Origin: JABLTI01 sp035528035
GTDB taxonomy: Archaea > Asgardarchaeota > Heimdallarchaeia > JABLTI01
Direction of reading: 5' to 3'
Length of the DNA stretch: 64,000 nucleotides
NCBI GenBank assembly: GCA_035528035.1
Contig: DATKZI010000026.1
Span: 1 to 64,000 of the forward strand
The position numbers and the translations under genes were made by a program. The notes under the pieces are model-generated. The model was not told the origin of the DNA, searched no databases, and was given only the letters and a program-made list of their open reading frames with translations. Shown piece by piece: positions 55,277-64,000 of the stretch. The first letter of the stretch is position 1. Each line of letters opens with the position of its first letter.

Positions 55277-55918
55277 CTAAATTCTTCTATAGGAACAATT
55301 TTCTAGTTCACAAGATATACATTCTCTTACACCAAGATTTTTATCTATTATCTTGCCAATATTAATTGCAAAAGAAATAGATTTTCTGGGAATCATCATC
55401 ATTGAGTCAGATAATGTGATACCAATTTTATTCGCTGGAAGAAGATCAAAAATTAATTTTTGGCCTTCTTGTAAAGTCCATTTACAATAACCCGGACTAA
55501 ATCTTTTGGTATATTGTTTATTCTCAAAAAGAGCTTTATTTTCAGTAATGATTATTTCATTAACTTTTTCAGCAACTACTTCTGCTGCATGAGAGGCAAT
55601 TGCATCTAAAATGATTGCTTTTGAAAGTTCCCCTATTTTTAACAATTTAGTTATTTCCTCCTCCAAATTACTTGAAATACTGCAAATAGCAAAAATAGTA
55701 TTTTCAGATAATTTGAATACATGCGAAGGTTTCAGTTCATTGCTAGGAAAAATATTGTAAATAGCAATAGGGGAGATTAAACTCTTAGCTATGATGATTA
55801 GGTCATTAATTTGTGATAGTAAATCTTCTGATGGTGATTTTGAGCTTGTTGGTTTTTGGAGAAGCTTGAGTACTTCATTTATGTCTAAATTTATAGGTAA
55901 ATTATTTAAAATTTTCAA
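55277..55918 (-). CDS. MetH B12-reactivation-domain-like protein
   Basis: Stand-alone protein of 213 residues resembling the C-terminal activation domain of cobalamin-dependent methionine synthase: FSPGYCKWTLQEGQKLIFDLL near 140 and GITLSDSMMMIPRKSIS near 165 correspond to the SAM-binding R-x-S-P-G-Y-x-W and MMxPxKSVS motifs. The tail has CISCELENC, possibly a small metal site. Expected role is reductive methylation of oxidised cobalamin with SAM or docking of the corrinoid protein. Lies 92 bases upstream of the MttB-like gene on the same strand. Confidence 0.8.
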   Translation of the reverse strand: MKILNNLPINLDINEVLKLLQKPTSSKSPSEDLLSQINDLIIIAKSLISPIAIYNIFPSNELKPSHVFKLSENTIFAICSISSNLEEEITKLLKIGELSKAIILDAIASHAAEVVAEKVNEIIITENKALFENKQYTKRFSPGYCKWTLQEGQKLIFDLLPANKIGITLSDSMMMIPRKSISFAINIGKIIDKNLGVRECISCELENCSYRRI

Positions 55919-56084
55919 CTCAAATCACTCAATGATATTATATTTTTCATACATAAATATCTTAGCTGATGTTGAAAATTGAACCAAAAAAAGTAATTCT
56001 TTAACTAAGAATGGATATAATCCAATAAAGTTTTATATAAAGTGATTGAATTACTTATTTTTAATAAGTAAATGAGGTTTAATA

Positions 56085-56477
56085 TTGACAGCAGCTCCTG
56101 TTGAAAAAATCGAGAAAATTGTCTTAACATTAAGAACAAAGCAAAAAAGATTCTTCGATAAAAAGGTTCTTCCGCTTGAGTACTATATTGGCAAACAAAA
56201 ATGGCGATTGCAAAATCCTCTGTCTGACCAGTTGGATGGAGGACATCAAGGTGTTTTTGAGTTACCAGTTCCTGAAGGAATGACCTCTGATTGGTTTAGA
56301 TTTCTTTGTTTTAAAAAATCAGAACAAAAATCCTCTGATGATTGGTTTATTCTCAAGATAAAACTTGAAGTAAATGGCATGGTCGTCTTTGAAAAGGTGG
56401 ATCCTAATGGAATAAAAATTAAAGCTGATGCTACTAGTTGGTGTGCTCCTGACTTTAGTTATGGTGGATCTAAATAA
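56085..56477 (+). CDS. Hypothetical beta-rich protein (130 aa)
   Basis: Soluble, beta-strand-rich protein without recognised domain, carrying LEYYIGKQKWRL and WFRFLCFKKSEQ strands. The start is TTG at 56085 after GAGGT at 56072-56076. It interrupts the minus-strand methyl-transfer genes and ends 17 bases from the convergent homocysteine methyltransferase, so it is probably an unrelated insertion. Function unknown. Confidence 0.5.
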   Translation: MTAAPVEKIEKIVLTLRTKQKRFFDKKVLPLEYYIGKQKWRLQNPLSDQLDGGHQGVFELPVPEGMTSDWFRFLCFKKSEQKSSDDWFILKIKLEVNGMVVFEKVDPNGIKIKADATSWCAPDFSYGGSK

Positions 56478-56493
56478 TTCATCATTATTTTAT

Positions 56494-57393
56494 TTAATAA
56501 TCAGAAAGATTAGCTTTAATTTTTTCAACAATTTTTTTAATAAATATTGGACTTGTCCCACAGCAACCACCTACAATAGAAACTTTTTCTTGAATCATTT
56601 GTTGAATGTTTAGAGCAAAGTTTTCTGCGGTTGTGGGATAATAGGTTTTTCCTTCTTTTAATTCTGGTTTTCCAGCATTAGGTTTAACACTAATAGGTAA
56701 GGAGGTAGCCTCTTTCAAATAGGGAACTAACTCTACCATTTCTTCACTAGTAATCGTGCAATTAGCACCGATGCTATTAGCTCCTGCTGAAGTTAATCTA
56801 GAAACACAATCAGCTACAGTATTACCCATAACGGTAAAGAATCCTCGTTTTGTTTTCTGATAAGTGATTGAAGCGATAATTGGTAAATTAGATATTTTTC
56901 TAGTAGCTTGCACAGCAATCTCTGCTTCTCTAAGATCCATCATTGTTTCGATAAAAAAGAAATCAACATTATTTTCAGCTAATATTTTAGCTTGTTCAAG
57001 AAAATTTTCTAATAAAGAATCTTCAGTTGCATTTCCTACAGGGGGGAGAAAAATGCCACAAGGGCCAATATCCCCTGCTATTAAACGACCCTCTGGACAA
57101 ACATTTCGAGCATTTTCGACTGCAGCAGAATTATATTCTTCCACTTTATCAACATGTTTCAAAGCAGCTAATTTAATTCTTGTACCACCAAACGTGTTAG
57201 TGAGTACTGCATCAGAACCAGCATCATAGTAGCTCTTTTGTATTTTCTGTATAATTTCCGGGCGTTCAACATTCCAATTCTCAGGAGGTAAACCAGCTGG
57301 TAAACCTTCATCAATTAACATTGAACCCATAGCACCGTCAAGGACAACAACACGATTCTTGAGCAAGTCAAGGATAGATGGCTTAGTTTTCAT
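56494..57393 (-). CDS. Homocysteine S-methyltransferase domain protein
   Basis: Single-domain Hcy-binding barrel of 299 residues, equivalent to the first module of MetH. The zinc ligands are Cys212 (GANC) and the Cys277-Cys278 pair in GGCCGT. Opening VVVLDGAMGSML and NTFGGTR are MetH-like. It ends 15 bases before nothing else on its strand and starts 16 bases after the corrinoid-protein gene, so the two are almost certainly cotranscribed. It lacks the CH3-THF-binding module, so methyl groups must arrive via the corrinoid protein. ATG at 57393 is used; a TTG at 57402 is possible. Confidence 0.88.
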   Translation of the reverse strand: MKTKPSILDLLKNRVVVLDGAMGSMLIDEGLPAGLPPENWNVERPEIIQKIQKSYYDAGSDAVLTNTFGGTRIKLAALKHVDKVEEYNSAAVENARNVCPEGRLIAGDIGPCGIFLPPVGNATEDSLLENFLEQAKILAENNVDFFFIETMMDLREAEIAVQATRKISNLPIIASITYQKTKRGFFTVMGNTVADCVSRLTSAGANSIGANCTITSEEMVELVPYLKEATSLPISVKPNAGKPELKEGKTYYPTTAENFALNIQQMIQEKVSIVGGCCGTSPIFIKKIVEKIKANLSDY

Positions 57394-57408
57394 TATAAAC
57401 AAACCAGA

Positions 57409-58044
57409 TTATTTAATCATTAATTTCTTGGCTAATTTAACTGCTGCAACAGCGTTTTCAGCGGTTCCATCAGCATTGATCTCTTCAACCCAACCTTTAG
57501 TAACTGGTGCTCCACCTATTAATATTTTAAATCTATCTCGAATGTTTCTCTCAATTAAAATATCGATAAGTTTCTTCTGACCAACCATGGTAGTTGTAAG
57601 CAAAGCGGAAATACAGATGATATCAGCATTTATTTCAAGTGCTTTATCAATGAAATTAGTTATAGGAACATCTGCACCGAGATCATGAACCTCAAAACCT
57701 TCAGCGGAAAGCATAGCTGCAACAAGAGTTTTACCAATATCGTGAATATCTCCTTGAATGGTACCAATGACAACTTTCCCAAGAATTCTATTTTCTTTAC
57801 CTTCTTTAAGAACAGGTGTAAGAATATCCATTGCTACTTTCATCGCTTCAGCGCTACGCATCAATTCTGGTAAAAAGATTTCTCCTTCCTCAAAAAGGTC
57901 ACCTGCCTCTCTAATAGCATCAGAAAAAGCATCTATTATTTGGTTTATGTCTAATTTTTTACTAAGTGCCTGTTGGGCTAATTCTTCAGCTTTACTCTTA
58001 TCACCATTCATTATAGCTTCTTTACATACGTCATTGAAAGACAT
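57409..58044 (-). CDS. Corrinoid protein (MtbC/MttC-like, B12-binding)
   Basis: Methyl-carrier of 211 residues with an N-terminal helical cap (about 1-85) and a Rossmann B12-binding domain. The cobalamin motif D-x-H-x2-G is Asp99-x-His101-x2-Gly104, where His101 is the lower axial ligand; ISALLTTTM and LIGGAPV complete the site. Start ATG at 58044 has GGTGA about 9 bases upstream. It precedes the Hcy methyltransferase by 15 bases and belongs functionally with the MttB and reactivation genes. Confidence 0.92.
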   Translation of the reverse strand: MSFNDVCKEAIMNGDKSKAEELAQQALSKKLDINQIIDAFSDAIREAGDLFEEGEIFLPELMRSAEAMKVAMDILTPVLKEGKENRILGKVVIGTIQGDIHDIGKTLVAAMLSAEGFEVHDLGADVPITNFIDKALEINADIICISALLTTTMVGQKKLIDILIERNIRDRFKILIGGAPVTKGWVEEINADGTAENAVAAVKLAKKLMIK

Positions 58045-58156
58045 CAGATAAATCACCAATTTGTTATTTACTTCAAATTAATCTAATATTTCTTATTACA
58101 TCTAACACTAGTTGTTATTTAGATTTTCCTAAAAGAAAAATTAATGGTTAAAGATA

Positions 58157-58903
58157 CTATTGTAAATCTTCTCTTTGTTTAAGGTATACCAAAACCATTT
58201 GGTCAATTGAGATATAGCCAAGAAGGACAGTCAATTCATTAAGTATTTTCTCTGCTGTTTCTTTAATCTCAAAATCAATATCATTGTGATAAACCTCATA
58301 AATATCAGGTATTAAATGTACATCATCAAGTTTTCCCATAGAACGAACAGCAATCATACGAAGTTCTTTAGGATAATCAAGTGAAGTATACTCTACTAGC
58401 AATTCCTTAGAAAGGTCATCATCAAAGGAACCAATGATCTCTAGAAGGCATTCTTTAATTTCCAGATCGTCCATTTCATAGAAGAGTCCTATTAATTTTG
58501 ATAAAAGAGAATTATCATGGATATAGATGAAGGTGCCAACAAGAACATCTCGAATAGGTTTATTTGTTTCTTTTAAGATAAGAGAGATGATTTGCATTGG
58601 ATCGATTTTATTGCTGAAAAATCGTAAACCACCTGCTATATTACGCTTGGTTTCTAGGTCAGGATCTTTTTCAAGTATAGCTAATAAAGTAGGTAAAGAA
58701 TCACTATTACTTAATAGGGAAAGAGATAAAACAATTGCACGACGAACATGTACGTCCTGTTCAACATCAAGCAACTCAGATAAAGGTTGAACAGCTCTAG
58801 ATGTCATCATACCACCGAGTGCTTCAGCAGCAGCACGTCTAACTTTGGGATCTTTATCCTTGAGTAAATTGATATTTCTTTGAATAGGACATTCAGAATT
58901 CAT
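58157..58903 (-). CDS. HEAT-repeat protein
   Basis: About five HEAT/PBS-like helical repeats fill this 248-residue protein: units such as DKDPKVRRAAAEALGGM near 16 and DVHVRRAIVLSLSLLS near 50 have the typical D-x-x-V-R-x-x-A core. Such arrays act as scaffolds; the EEHEE/PBS type is known to aid chromophore or cofactor attachment in other systems. It lies 112 bases upstream of the corrinoid gene on the same strand, so a link to corrinoid handling is possible but unproven. ATG at 58903 replaces a TTG at 58918. Confidence 0.75.
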   Translation of the reverse strand: MNSECPIQRNINLLKDKDPKVRRAAAEALGGMMTSRAVQPLSELLDVEQDVHVRRAIVLSLSLLSNSDSLPTLLAILEKDPDLETKRNIAGGLRFFSNKIDPMQIISLILKETNKPIRDVLVGTFIYIHDNSLLSKLIGLFYEMDDLEIKECLLEIIGSFDDDLSKELLVEYTSLDYPKELRMIAVRSMGKLDDVHLIPDIYEVYHNDIDFEIKETAEKILNELTVLLGYISIDQMVLVYLKQREDLQ

Positions 58904-59138
58904 TTGATTCACAAGCAAATTGTTTTGTTAGTCTATTTTTAATATATCTTTCGTATTGTTAAATTAATTTAAAGAGAAAAAATGAGTTTGAAAGAATAAA
59001 TAGTGCCCATTAGAAATTCGAATTAGTTAGCATAATTTTATTAATTAAAGGGATAATTTTTTCCCAATTAGTTTAATAAGAAAATAAATTATATTTAAAT
59101 AAAATAATCTTTTTATTACTTTAAGAGGATTCAATCGG

Positions 59139-59672
59139 ATGATGAATTTTGAATTTAAATTAATTTTTTGTGGAGGACTTTTTGCAGGAAAATCTAGCCT
59201 TATAGCAAGGATGTTAGGATATGATCCATTCTTACAACATGTATTTCAAGGAGAAGTATGTCAAATTCAATCATTTTCACTTCCTTTTGGTCAAATAAGA
59301 TTGCTCATGTTTGATGGACCAGCTCATATTTTACCTAAAACAAACGAACATATACAACGAAACTTCTTCATAAAATCTTCTGGAGCTTTTTTTCTTTTCG
59401 ACTTAACAAATCAAGAGTCAATAGAAGAGCTCATTTGGTGGAATGAAAAACTACAACAATATGTTCCAACGAAAGTGGAGAAATTTCTAATTGCAACTAA
59501 AGCTGATTTAATAGAAAATGAAATAACACTTTCTAAAAGAATATTTGAAACAAACAAAGAGCTTGAAACAAACAATATTATCATAACAAGTTCTAAAACA
59601 GGATTGAACATTGATCTTGCATTAAATGCTATGGTCTATTCAATATTAAAGAATCAAGACATCAAAATTTAA
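59139..59672 (+). CDS. Divergent Ras/Arf-like small GTPase
   Basis: Small GTPase-like protein of 177 residues. P-loop G12-x4-G17-K18-S19, G4 TKAD at 120-123 and G5 SSK at 151-153 are present. The G3 motif is D59-G-P-A62, lacking the DxxG glycine and the catalytic Gln that follows, and no clear switch I Thr is seen. Nucleotide binding is likely but hydrolysis may be weak. Such Ras-like proteins are abundant in Asgard archaea. GAGG about 10 bases upstream supports the start. No GAP/GEF-like neighbour seen. Confidence 0.8.
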   Translation: MMNFEFKLIFCGGLFAGKSSLIARMLGYDPFLQHVFQGEVCQIQSFSLPFGQIRLLMFDGPAHILPKTNEHIQRNFFIKSSGAFFLFDLTNQESIEELIWWNEKLQQYVPTKVEKFLIATKADLIENEITLSKRIFETNKELETNNIIITSSKTGLNIDLALNAMVYSILKNQDIKI

Positions 59673-59676
59673 CTAA

Positions 59677-60747
59677 TTATTTAGAAATTTTCTTTTTAAT
59701 TATTAGTGGCATTAAAGCAATTGTTATACCAGAGAAAAAAACAAGGTATGGTGCGCTAGAAATGTTGTCAGTTTGATTATCACCAAATTCAAAGATTAAC
59801 AAACCGTCTTCTTTGGCAGCTGTGAAAACAAGATTGTCAGTTATACAGATATCACTTAATGAGGAGCCAGCATTTGAATAATGACCAACAGAAATTAGAT
59901 CAGTGGGATTAGAAATATTGATTAAACGTATATCAGATTCTGATTCAATAATAGATGCTAAACTATTGGAAATATCAATACTACGTACAGGATTACCACT
60001 ACTATAATGATCTAATTCAACAATATTAAAAGGATCACTAAAATCAAGGGAATAGAGTCCAAAACTACCAACAATAAAGACAATGTTTTCAACAACAGCT
60101 ATTTCATTATATGTAGCACTGCCTATAGACCATTGATCAAGTAAAGAGGGTGAAGAAGGGTTGGTGATATTAAGAAGATTTAAGCCATAAAACAAATCAA
60201 CATAAAAAAGAAGGTTGCCATGCAGCTCAAGATCAATGATGGGAATCAAACCAGGTGATTCATAAAGCAATGAGGGAAGGGCGGGATTACTCACATTTAA
60301 GATAGAGTATCCTTTGTGACCAATACACACTAAATCATTACTTGCAGTAACAACGTCAACTTCTAAACCATTAACGTAACTACCTACAACAAGAGGACTA
60401 AGGGGATTGGAAACATTAATTATTTTCAAACCAGCTAACCAATCAGCTGCATAAACAAGATTATCCTCGAAATGAACATTGTGAACAATACCTCCAGCAA
60501 GGGGATGAGATAGGCTATTCGGGGAAGAAGGGTTAGAGATGTTAAGAATCCACACACCACCAACATCCGCATCAGAAACGAAAGCAAGAGAATCAGTAAC
60601 TTGAACATCAAAAGCATAGGCGGGTTGTTCAAATTGACCAATTTTTATCAAATGATAGGATAACCCCTTAACAGAAAGTACGGAGTTGAAAATAAAACAG
60701 CTACTAAAAATAAAGATAGTAAAAAGCAATTTAATTTTAACCTTCAA
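59677..60747 (-). CDS. Exported LVIVD-repeat beta-propeller protein
   Basis: A signal peptide (residues 1-24) precedes at least seven repeats of about 40 residues with the core L.I.NISNPSSP or LNITNPSSP, the LVIVD-type unit of surface propellers. A C-terminal hydrophobic helix followed by KKKISK anchors it outside the cell. Many N-x-S/T sites suggest glycosylation. Next to another exported repeat protein on the same strand, so a joint surface role is likely. Ligand unknown. Confidence 0.8.
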   Translation of the reverse strand: MKVKIKLLFTIFIFSSCFIFNSVLSVKGLSYHLIKIGQFEQPAYAFDVQVTDSLAFVSDADVGGVWILNISNPSSPNSLSHPLAGGIVHNVHFEDNLVYAADWLAGLKIINVSNPLSPLVVGSYVNGLEVDVVTASNDLVCIGHKGYSILNVSNPALPSLLYESPGLIPIIDLELHGNLLFYVDLFYGLNLLNITNPSSPSLLDQWSIGSATYNEIAVVENIVFIVGSFGLYSLDFSDPFNIVELDHYSSGNPVRSIDISNSLASIIESESDIRLINISNPTDLISVGHYSNAGSSLSDICITDNLVFTAAKEDGLLIFEFGDNQTDNISSAPYLVFFSGITIALMPLIIKKKISK

Positions 60748-60933
60748 AGAAAATCACCAATAGACAAGGAATAAATAGTCCAATCAAAGATAACTCGTTA
60801 TTCAATCCTAAAGAAATAATAGGATTAAGGAAATATAAAATTTATTTCTAATCTTGGTATTTGCACTTATAGAGTTAAATAGAGTAAAGTACACAAAAGT
60901 GAAAGGGAGAAAATATAGAAAAATAGGAATTGA

Positions 60934-63900
60934 TTACATTAAAGCATCCAAACTCCAATAAATTGTATCTATCATATTTACTAGAGTTTCAGCTTCTTCT
61001 AATGTAATCATACCACAGACAACAAACGAGTAAATGTCATGGATAATTTGATCCAAATCCCATTTTACTTCTGTAAGAATATAGGAAGGATCATGACCAA
61101 TTGCTACCACAAAAAAGATGAAATCCAATTTCTCAATTATTGAATTGATAGCGCATCTTATTGAGCACATAGAACAATAATGCATGTTGTCTTCAATAAA
61201 GTCATTAATATGATAAAGACCAATGATTTCGAATGCTAAATTATAGGTAAAATCTGAACCTAATGATAGACCTTTAAGAATAATTATATTTTCTCTAATT
61301 TCATGCAAAGATTGTATAATAAACTCAGCTTGTTCATCGGAAATTATTGTAACCCAATCAAAGAAATCAGTTAATATTTCAGCTAGTAAAATGTAACATT
61401 GTGCGATTTCATCCTCAATTATAGCTAATGGGGCGTAGCCAAGCAATACATATTGGAGGGCAAGATCGAGATGGTTTTGTGCTTCTGATAACTTATACTC
61501 AAAACATTTGTCTATGCAGTGGAATTGGTCGTTAATATAATCTTTCAAATTCTCTATTTGCCATATAACAAAACCATAGCAATCTGAAATTGATATATCA
61601 AAGAATCCCTCTATTTCTGAACTTAATGAATCACTTAGTCTATCATTATCATTATCCTCAACAATGATTCTAACATTGTAAGTATCATTCTTCATAATCC
61701 ATTCATTGAGCAAAACGATTGTCAAATTATTATCAATTAATTCCCAATAAATAGGTGTAATTTCTATATCATCCACATAAACAATGAAATCATTAATGCC
61801 ACTTTCATCAAAGACATGTAGTGAAACGTTGACATATTCAAAATCGCGTGTAAATTTCAATTGGGATAAATCAGGGGGATTAGTATCATCATCAATAATC
61901 TCTTGTTCAACAACTAGCAATGTTGATAATGAATCCTGAAGCACTCCTCTATCTTTATCATTATCTTCTGCATAAATCGATATTTTATAGAATCCTAAAT
62001 TCGGTGAAAGTTCCCATATGCCACTTGTTGTTGGGTCTTGAATCTCTTCATAATAATTTTCTGATCCATCTGTTGAGGTATATTCTAAGGTAATTTCTAG
62101 ATTACTTATCCCTGATTGTGTATCATATACTAGCCATTCAAAATAACCAGGATTGCCATCTGTTCCATCGCCTAATTTATAGTCTACTAATACCGTGGGT
62201 GGAGTTGTATCATCATCAATAATTGGTTGGGCGTGATTAATTTTTGTTGTCAACGAATCTAAGAATAATGTTCGATCATTATCGCAATCTTTAGCAATGA
62301 TATTAATCTCGTAAATACCTAAATTTGGTGGTAAATACCAGCTACCTGATACTGAAGGTGGCAAAGTATATTTTTGATTTGGTGAACCATCTGTTGAAGT
62401 ATAGATAATTTGTATTTCAATATCTCGCAGACCAATATCATGGTCACCACCAATACCATTATCGATATCTGAAATATACCATTCGAAAAAGCCTGGATCG
62501 CCATCCGTATAACCTCCCCAATACTGCAGATCAACATTTGGACGTATTGTATCATCATCAACTATCGTAATAGTTAGAGATGCTTCAAGCTTCAACGGGT
62601 AGAATGGATGATTGTTTTTAACTTTCACAGTAATGGTGTGATCGCCCAATGAATTAGGACAAGGATAGAATCTTAAAGTAGTTCCTGCTAAAATATCATC
62701 TATATAAACTTCTAATGAACCATAGTTTATACCACTTTCATCATCAAAAATTCTGAAATCCCAACCACCGGGATTTCCATCAGTATGATCACCAGTGTAA
62801 GGATCCCAAACAATTACTGGGTATGTTAGATCAACCCATTTTCTAATCTCTTGAGTTACGGATAGTCCTTCCATTTCCATATCGATATAGACATCTTTGT
62901 CTTCAACGATCCACCAATTCACCCATCCTTTAGCTGAGCATTTGAGAACAAAGTAAAGATAATTATCATTATGAATATAGTTATCAAAATTCTCTAGTCT
63001 ATAAACACCAGTTCTCTTATTTGGATCACCATCTTCATGATAATCATCATCTGAGCCTTGGGTAAAAGTATCAATAGGAATCCATTGATCATACCGGTTA
63101 ATAATATATAATGCTCCGCTGGTTTTGTAAAGATTAGCTTCATTGCCAATCTCATGGCCAACAATATCATATGTCCAAGAGATCAATGCTCCTAATCTAT
63201 CGTCGTATTGTCTATCAAATTCAAAATATGATTTGAAAAAGAGTCTACCCTCTATTTCGTAGAAATATTCAAACCACCCTAATTCAGGATTATTATCACC
63301 TACTTTTAATTCACATTCTTTATTATCAAATGGCTCTTGACTCCATTTATCATCTTGGTTAAAGCCACGAATATTCCCTTCATATGCTTGATAAGCATTA
63401 CAGTAAAAATTGTTATCATAAAGATCATAAACATTTAAATTCTGTTTAATAGATAAACCAAATACTTCGATATCAATATAGACATCTTTGTCTTCAATAA
63501 TCCACCAATTCACCCAGCCATACGCTGAAACACGAATCTCGAAACGTATTTTACCATCACTATCTATAATTGAATCAAAATTTTGAATTAATGTTGTTCC
63601 AGAACGAGTACTCGGATCTCCTTCATCTTTTTTGTTATCATATGATCCCATGCTATACTCATCTAGAGTTACATCAGTTCCACTTGTAACTTTAAATGAT
63701 CCAGTACTTTTATGCAATTTTGCTTCATTACCAATTTCATGTCCATCAACATCCCATTTCCAAGAAATTGCACCTCCCAAATATTTATCGTTTTGTGAGG
63801 TAAAAGTGTTATGAGAAACAAGTTTTATTTTTGCATCCATAAAGTATAGATATTCAAAATAACCTAGGGAAGGATCATTATCACCAAAATAAACTTGTAA

Positions 63901-64000
63901 ATAAGTACTATCATCAGGGTCTTCACTCCAAGCAGAAGTTGTACCAGATGCTGATCTATAATTACCATTATAGACATGATAACCATCATAATCCATATTA
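60934..64000 (-). CDS. Large exported-type repeat protein, N-terminus outside window
   Basis: The frame stays open to the right edge, and the first ATG (63996) is followed by folded-looking sequence without signal peptide, so the protein continues beyond the window. Visible order: two copies of an about 197-residue domain (each ending in GWVNWWI(I/V)EDKDVYID), then three to four Ig-like domains joined by DDDT-x-x-P linkers, then a helical C-terminal region of about 250 residues with Cys pairs (CIDKC, CSMCSIRC). No C-terminal TM helix is seen. It is probably a secreted or cell-surface adhesion protein. Confidence 0.7.
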   Translation of the reverse strand, partial: NMDYDGYHVYNGNYRSASGTTSAWSEDPDDSTYLQVYFGDNDPSLGYFEYLYFMDAKIKLVSHNTFTSQNDKYLGGAISWKWDVDGHEIGNEAKLHKSTGSFKVTSGTDVTLDEYSMGSYDNKKDEGDPSTRSGTTLIQNFDSIIDSDGKIRFEIRVSAYGWVNWWIIEDKDVYIDIEVFGLSIKQNLNVYDLYDNNFYCNAYQAYEGNIRGFNQDDKWSQEPFDNKECELKVGDNNPELGWFEYFYEIEGRLFFKSYFEFDRQYDDRLGALISWTYDIVGHEIGNEANLYKTSGALYIINRYDQWIPIDTFTQGSDDDYHEDGDPNKRTGVYRLENFDNYIHNDNYLYFVLKCSAKGWVNWWIVEDKDVYIDMEMEGLSVTQEIRKWVDLTYPVIVWDPYTGDHTDGNPGGWDFRIFDDESGINYGSLEVYIDDILAGTTLRFYPCPNSLGDHTITVKVKNNHPFYPLKLEASLTITIVDDDTIRPNVDLQYWGGYTDGDPGFFEWYISDIDNGIGGDHDIGLRDIEIQIIYTSTDGSPNQKYTLPPSVSGSWYLPPNLGIYEINIIAKDCDNDRTLFLDSLTTKINHAQPIIDDDTTPPTVLVDYKLGDGTDGNPGYFEWLVYDTQSGISNLEITLEYTSTDGSENYYEEIQDPTTSGIWELSPNLGFYKISIYAEDNDKDRGVLQDSLSTLLVVEQEIIDDDTNPPDLSQLKFTRDFEYVNVSLHVFDESGINDFIVYVDDIEITPIYWELIDNNLTIVLLNEWIMKNDTYNVRIIVEDNDNDRLSDSLSSEIEGFFDISISDCYGFVIWQIENLKDYINDQFHCIDKCFEYKLSEAQNHLDLALQYVLLGYAPLAIIEDEIAQCYILLAEILTDFFDWVTIISDEQAEFIIQSLHEIRENIIILKGLSLGSDFTYNLAFEIIGLYHINDFIEDNMHYCSMCSIRCAINSIIEKLDFIFFVVAIGHDPSYILTEVKWDLDQIIHDIYSFVVCGMITLEEAETLVNMIDTIYWSLDALM
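62885..63540 (-). repeat. 591-bp domain duplication within the large surface protein
   Basis: Near-identical stretches occur near 62885-62930 and 63476-63521, exactly 591 bases (197 codons) apart, with further matches around 63144 and 63739. They mark the edges of duplicated domains. Confidence 0.7.

Noticed and set aside
56864..57229. 121-codon plus-strand frame inside the homocysteine methyltransferase gene
   Set aside because: The opposite strand encodes a complete, motif-bearing enzyme.
1..64000. CRISPR arrays, tRNA or rRNA genes, insertion sequences
   Set aside because: No regularly spaced repeats, T-loop/anticodon-arm patterns, rRNA motifs or transposase frames were recognised.

Overview
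The window looks like chromosomal DNA of an uncultured archaeon, most plausibly an Asgard archaeon of the Heimdallarchaeia type. This is an inference from gene content; no rRNA gene is present to confirm it. Archaeal markers are the two-subunit DNA primase (priS/priL), an XPD-type Fe-S helicase, a geranylgeranyl reductase for ether lipids, an archaeal-type CDP-alcohol phosphatidyltransferase, CofE and an LLM-type (F420) oxidoreductase, a type II methionine aminopeptidase and a SepF-like protein. Asgard-like features are a divergent Ras/Arf-type small GTPase, a membrane protein ending in a RING-like zinc domain, and several membrane/zinc-ribbon proteins. DNA is AT-rich, TTG and GTG starts are common, and some genes look leaderless.

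Layout. 1-7 kb: 5'-truncated PEP/pyruvate-binding ATP-grasp protein, CofE, endonuclease III, a membrane zinc-ribbon protein, a TauE/SafE permease, a small DUF5752-like protein, a glycosyltransferase. 7-13 kb: aldo/keto reductase, then a PadR regulator and a heterodimeric ABC exporter (an LmrR/LmrCD-like unit). 13-31 kb: mostly single genes on both strands: acetyltransferases, an SPL-like radical SAM protein, an F420-type oxidoreductase, a GH20 hexosaminidase, DinB, TPR and SRPBCC proteins, a flavodoxin-ferredoxin fusion, an AbrB-like/toroid fusion, the RING-like protein and an Fpg-like glycosylase without the usual N-terminal proline. 30.8-36.5 kb: MutS and an endonuclease-type MutL. 36.8-42.8 kb: surface protein, MetAP2 with a repetitive basic tail, helical-repeat and zinc-ribbon proteins. 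42.9-43.2 kb: a GC-rich, hairpin-rich stretch that is probably an RNA gene of unidentified class.

43.4-52.4 kb: a choline-kinase-like phosphotransferase, a lipid-headgroup synthase, a PD-(D/E)XK protein next to an XPD-type helicase, priL-priS, a 56-residue ferredoxin, and SepF overlapping a winged-helix gene. 52.4-58 kb: geranylgeranyl reductase, then an MttB-family methyltransferase, a MetH-reactivation-domain protein, a homocysteine methyltransferase and a corrinoid protein. Together these look like a methionine synthase split into separate polypeptides, with MttB as the methyl-entry enzyme. 58-64 kb: HEAT protein, atypical GTPase, and two exported repeat proteins, the last running off the window edge.

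No tRNA, rRNA, CRISPR array, insertion sequence or prophage was recognised. Short hairpins followed by T-runs recur at gene ends; three share the same GATAAG...CTTATC stem.
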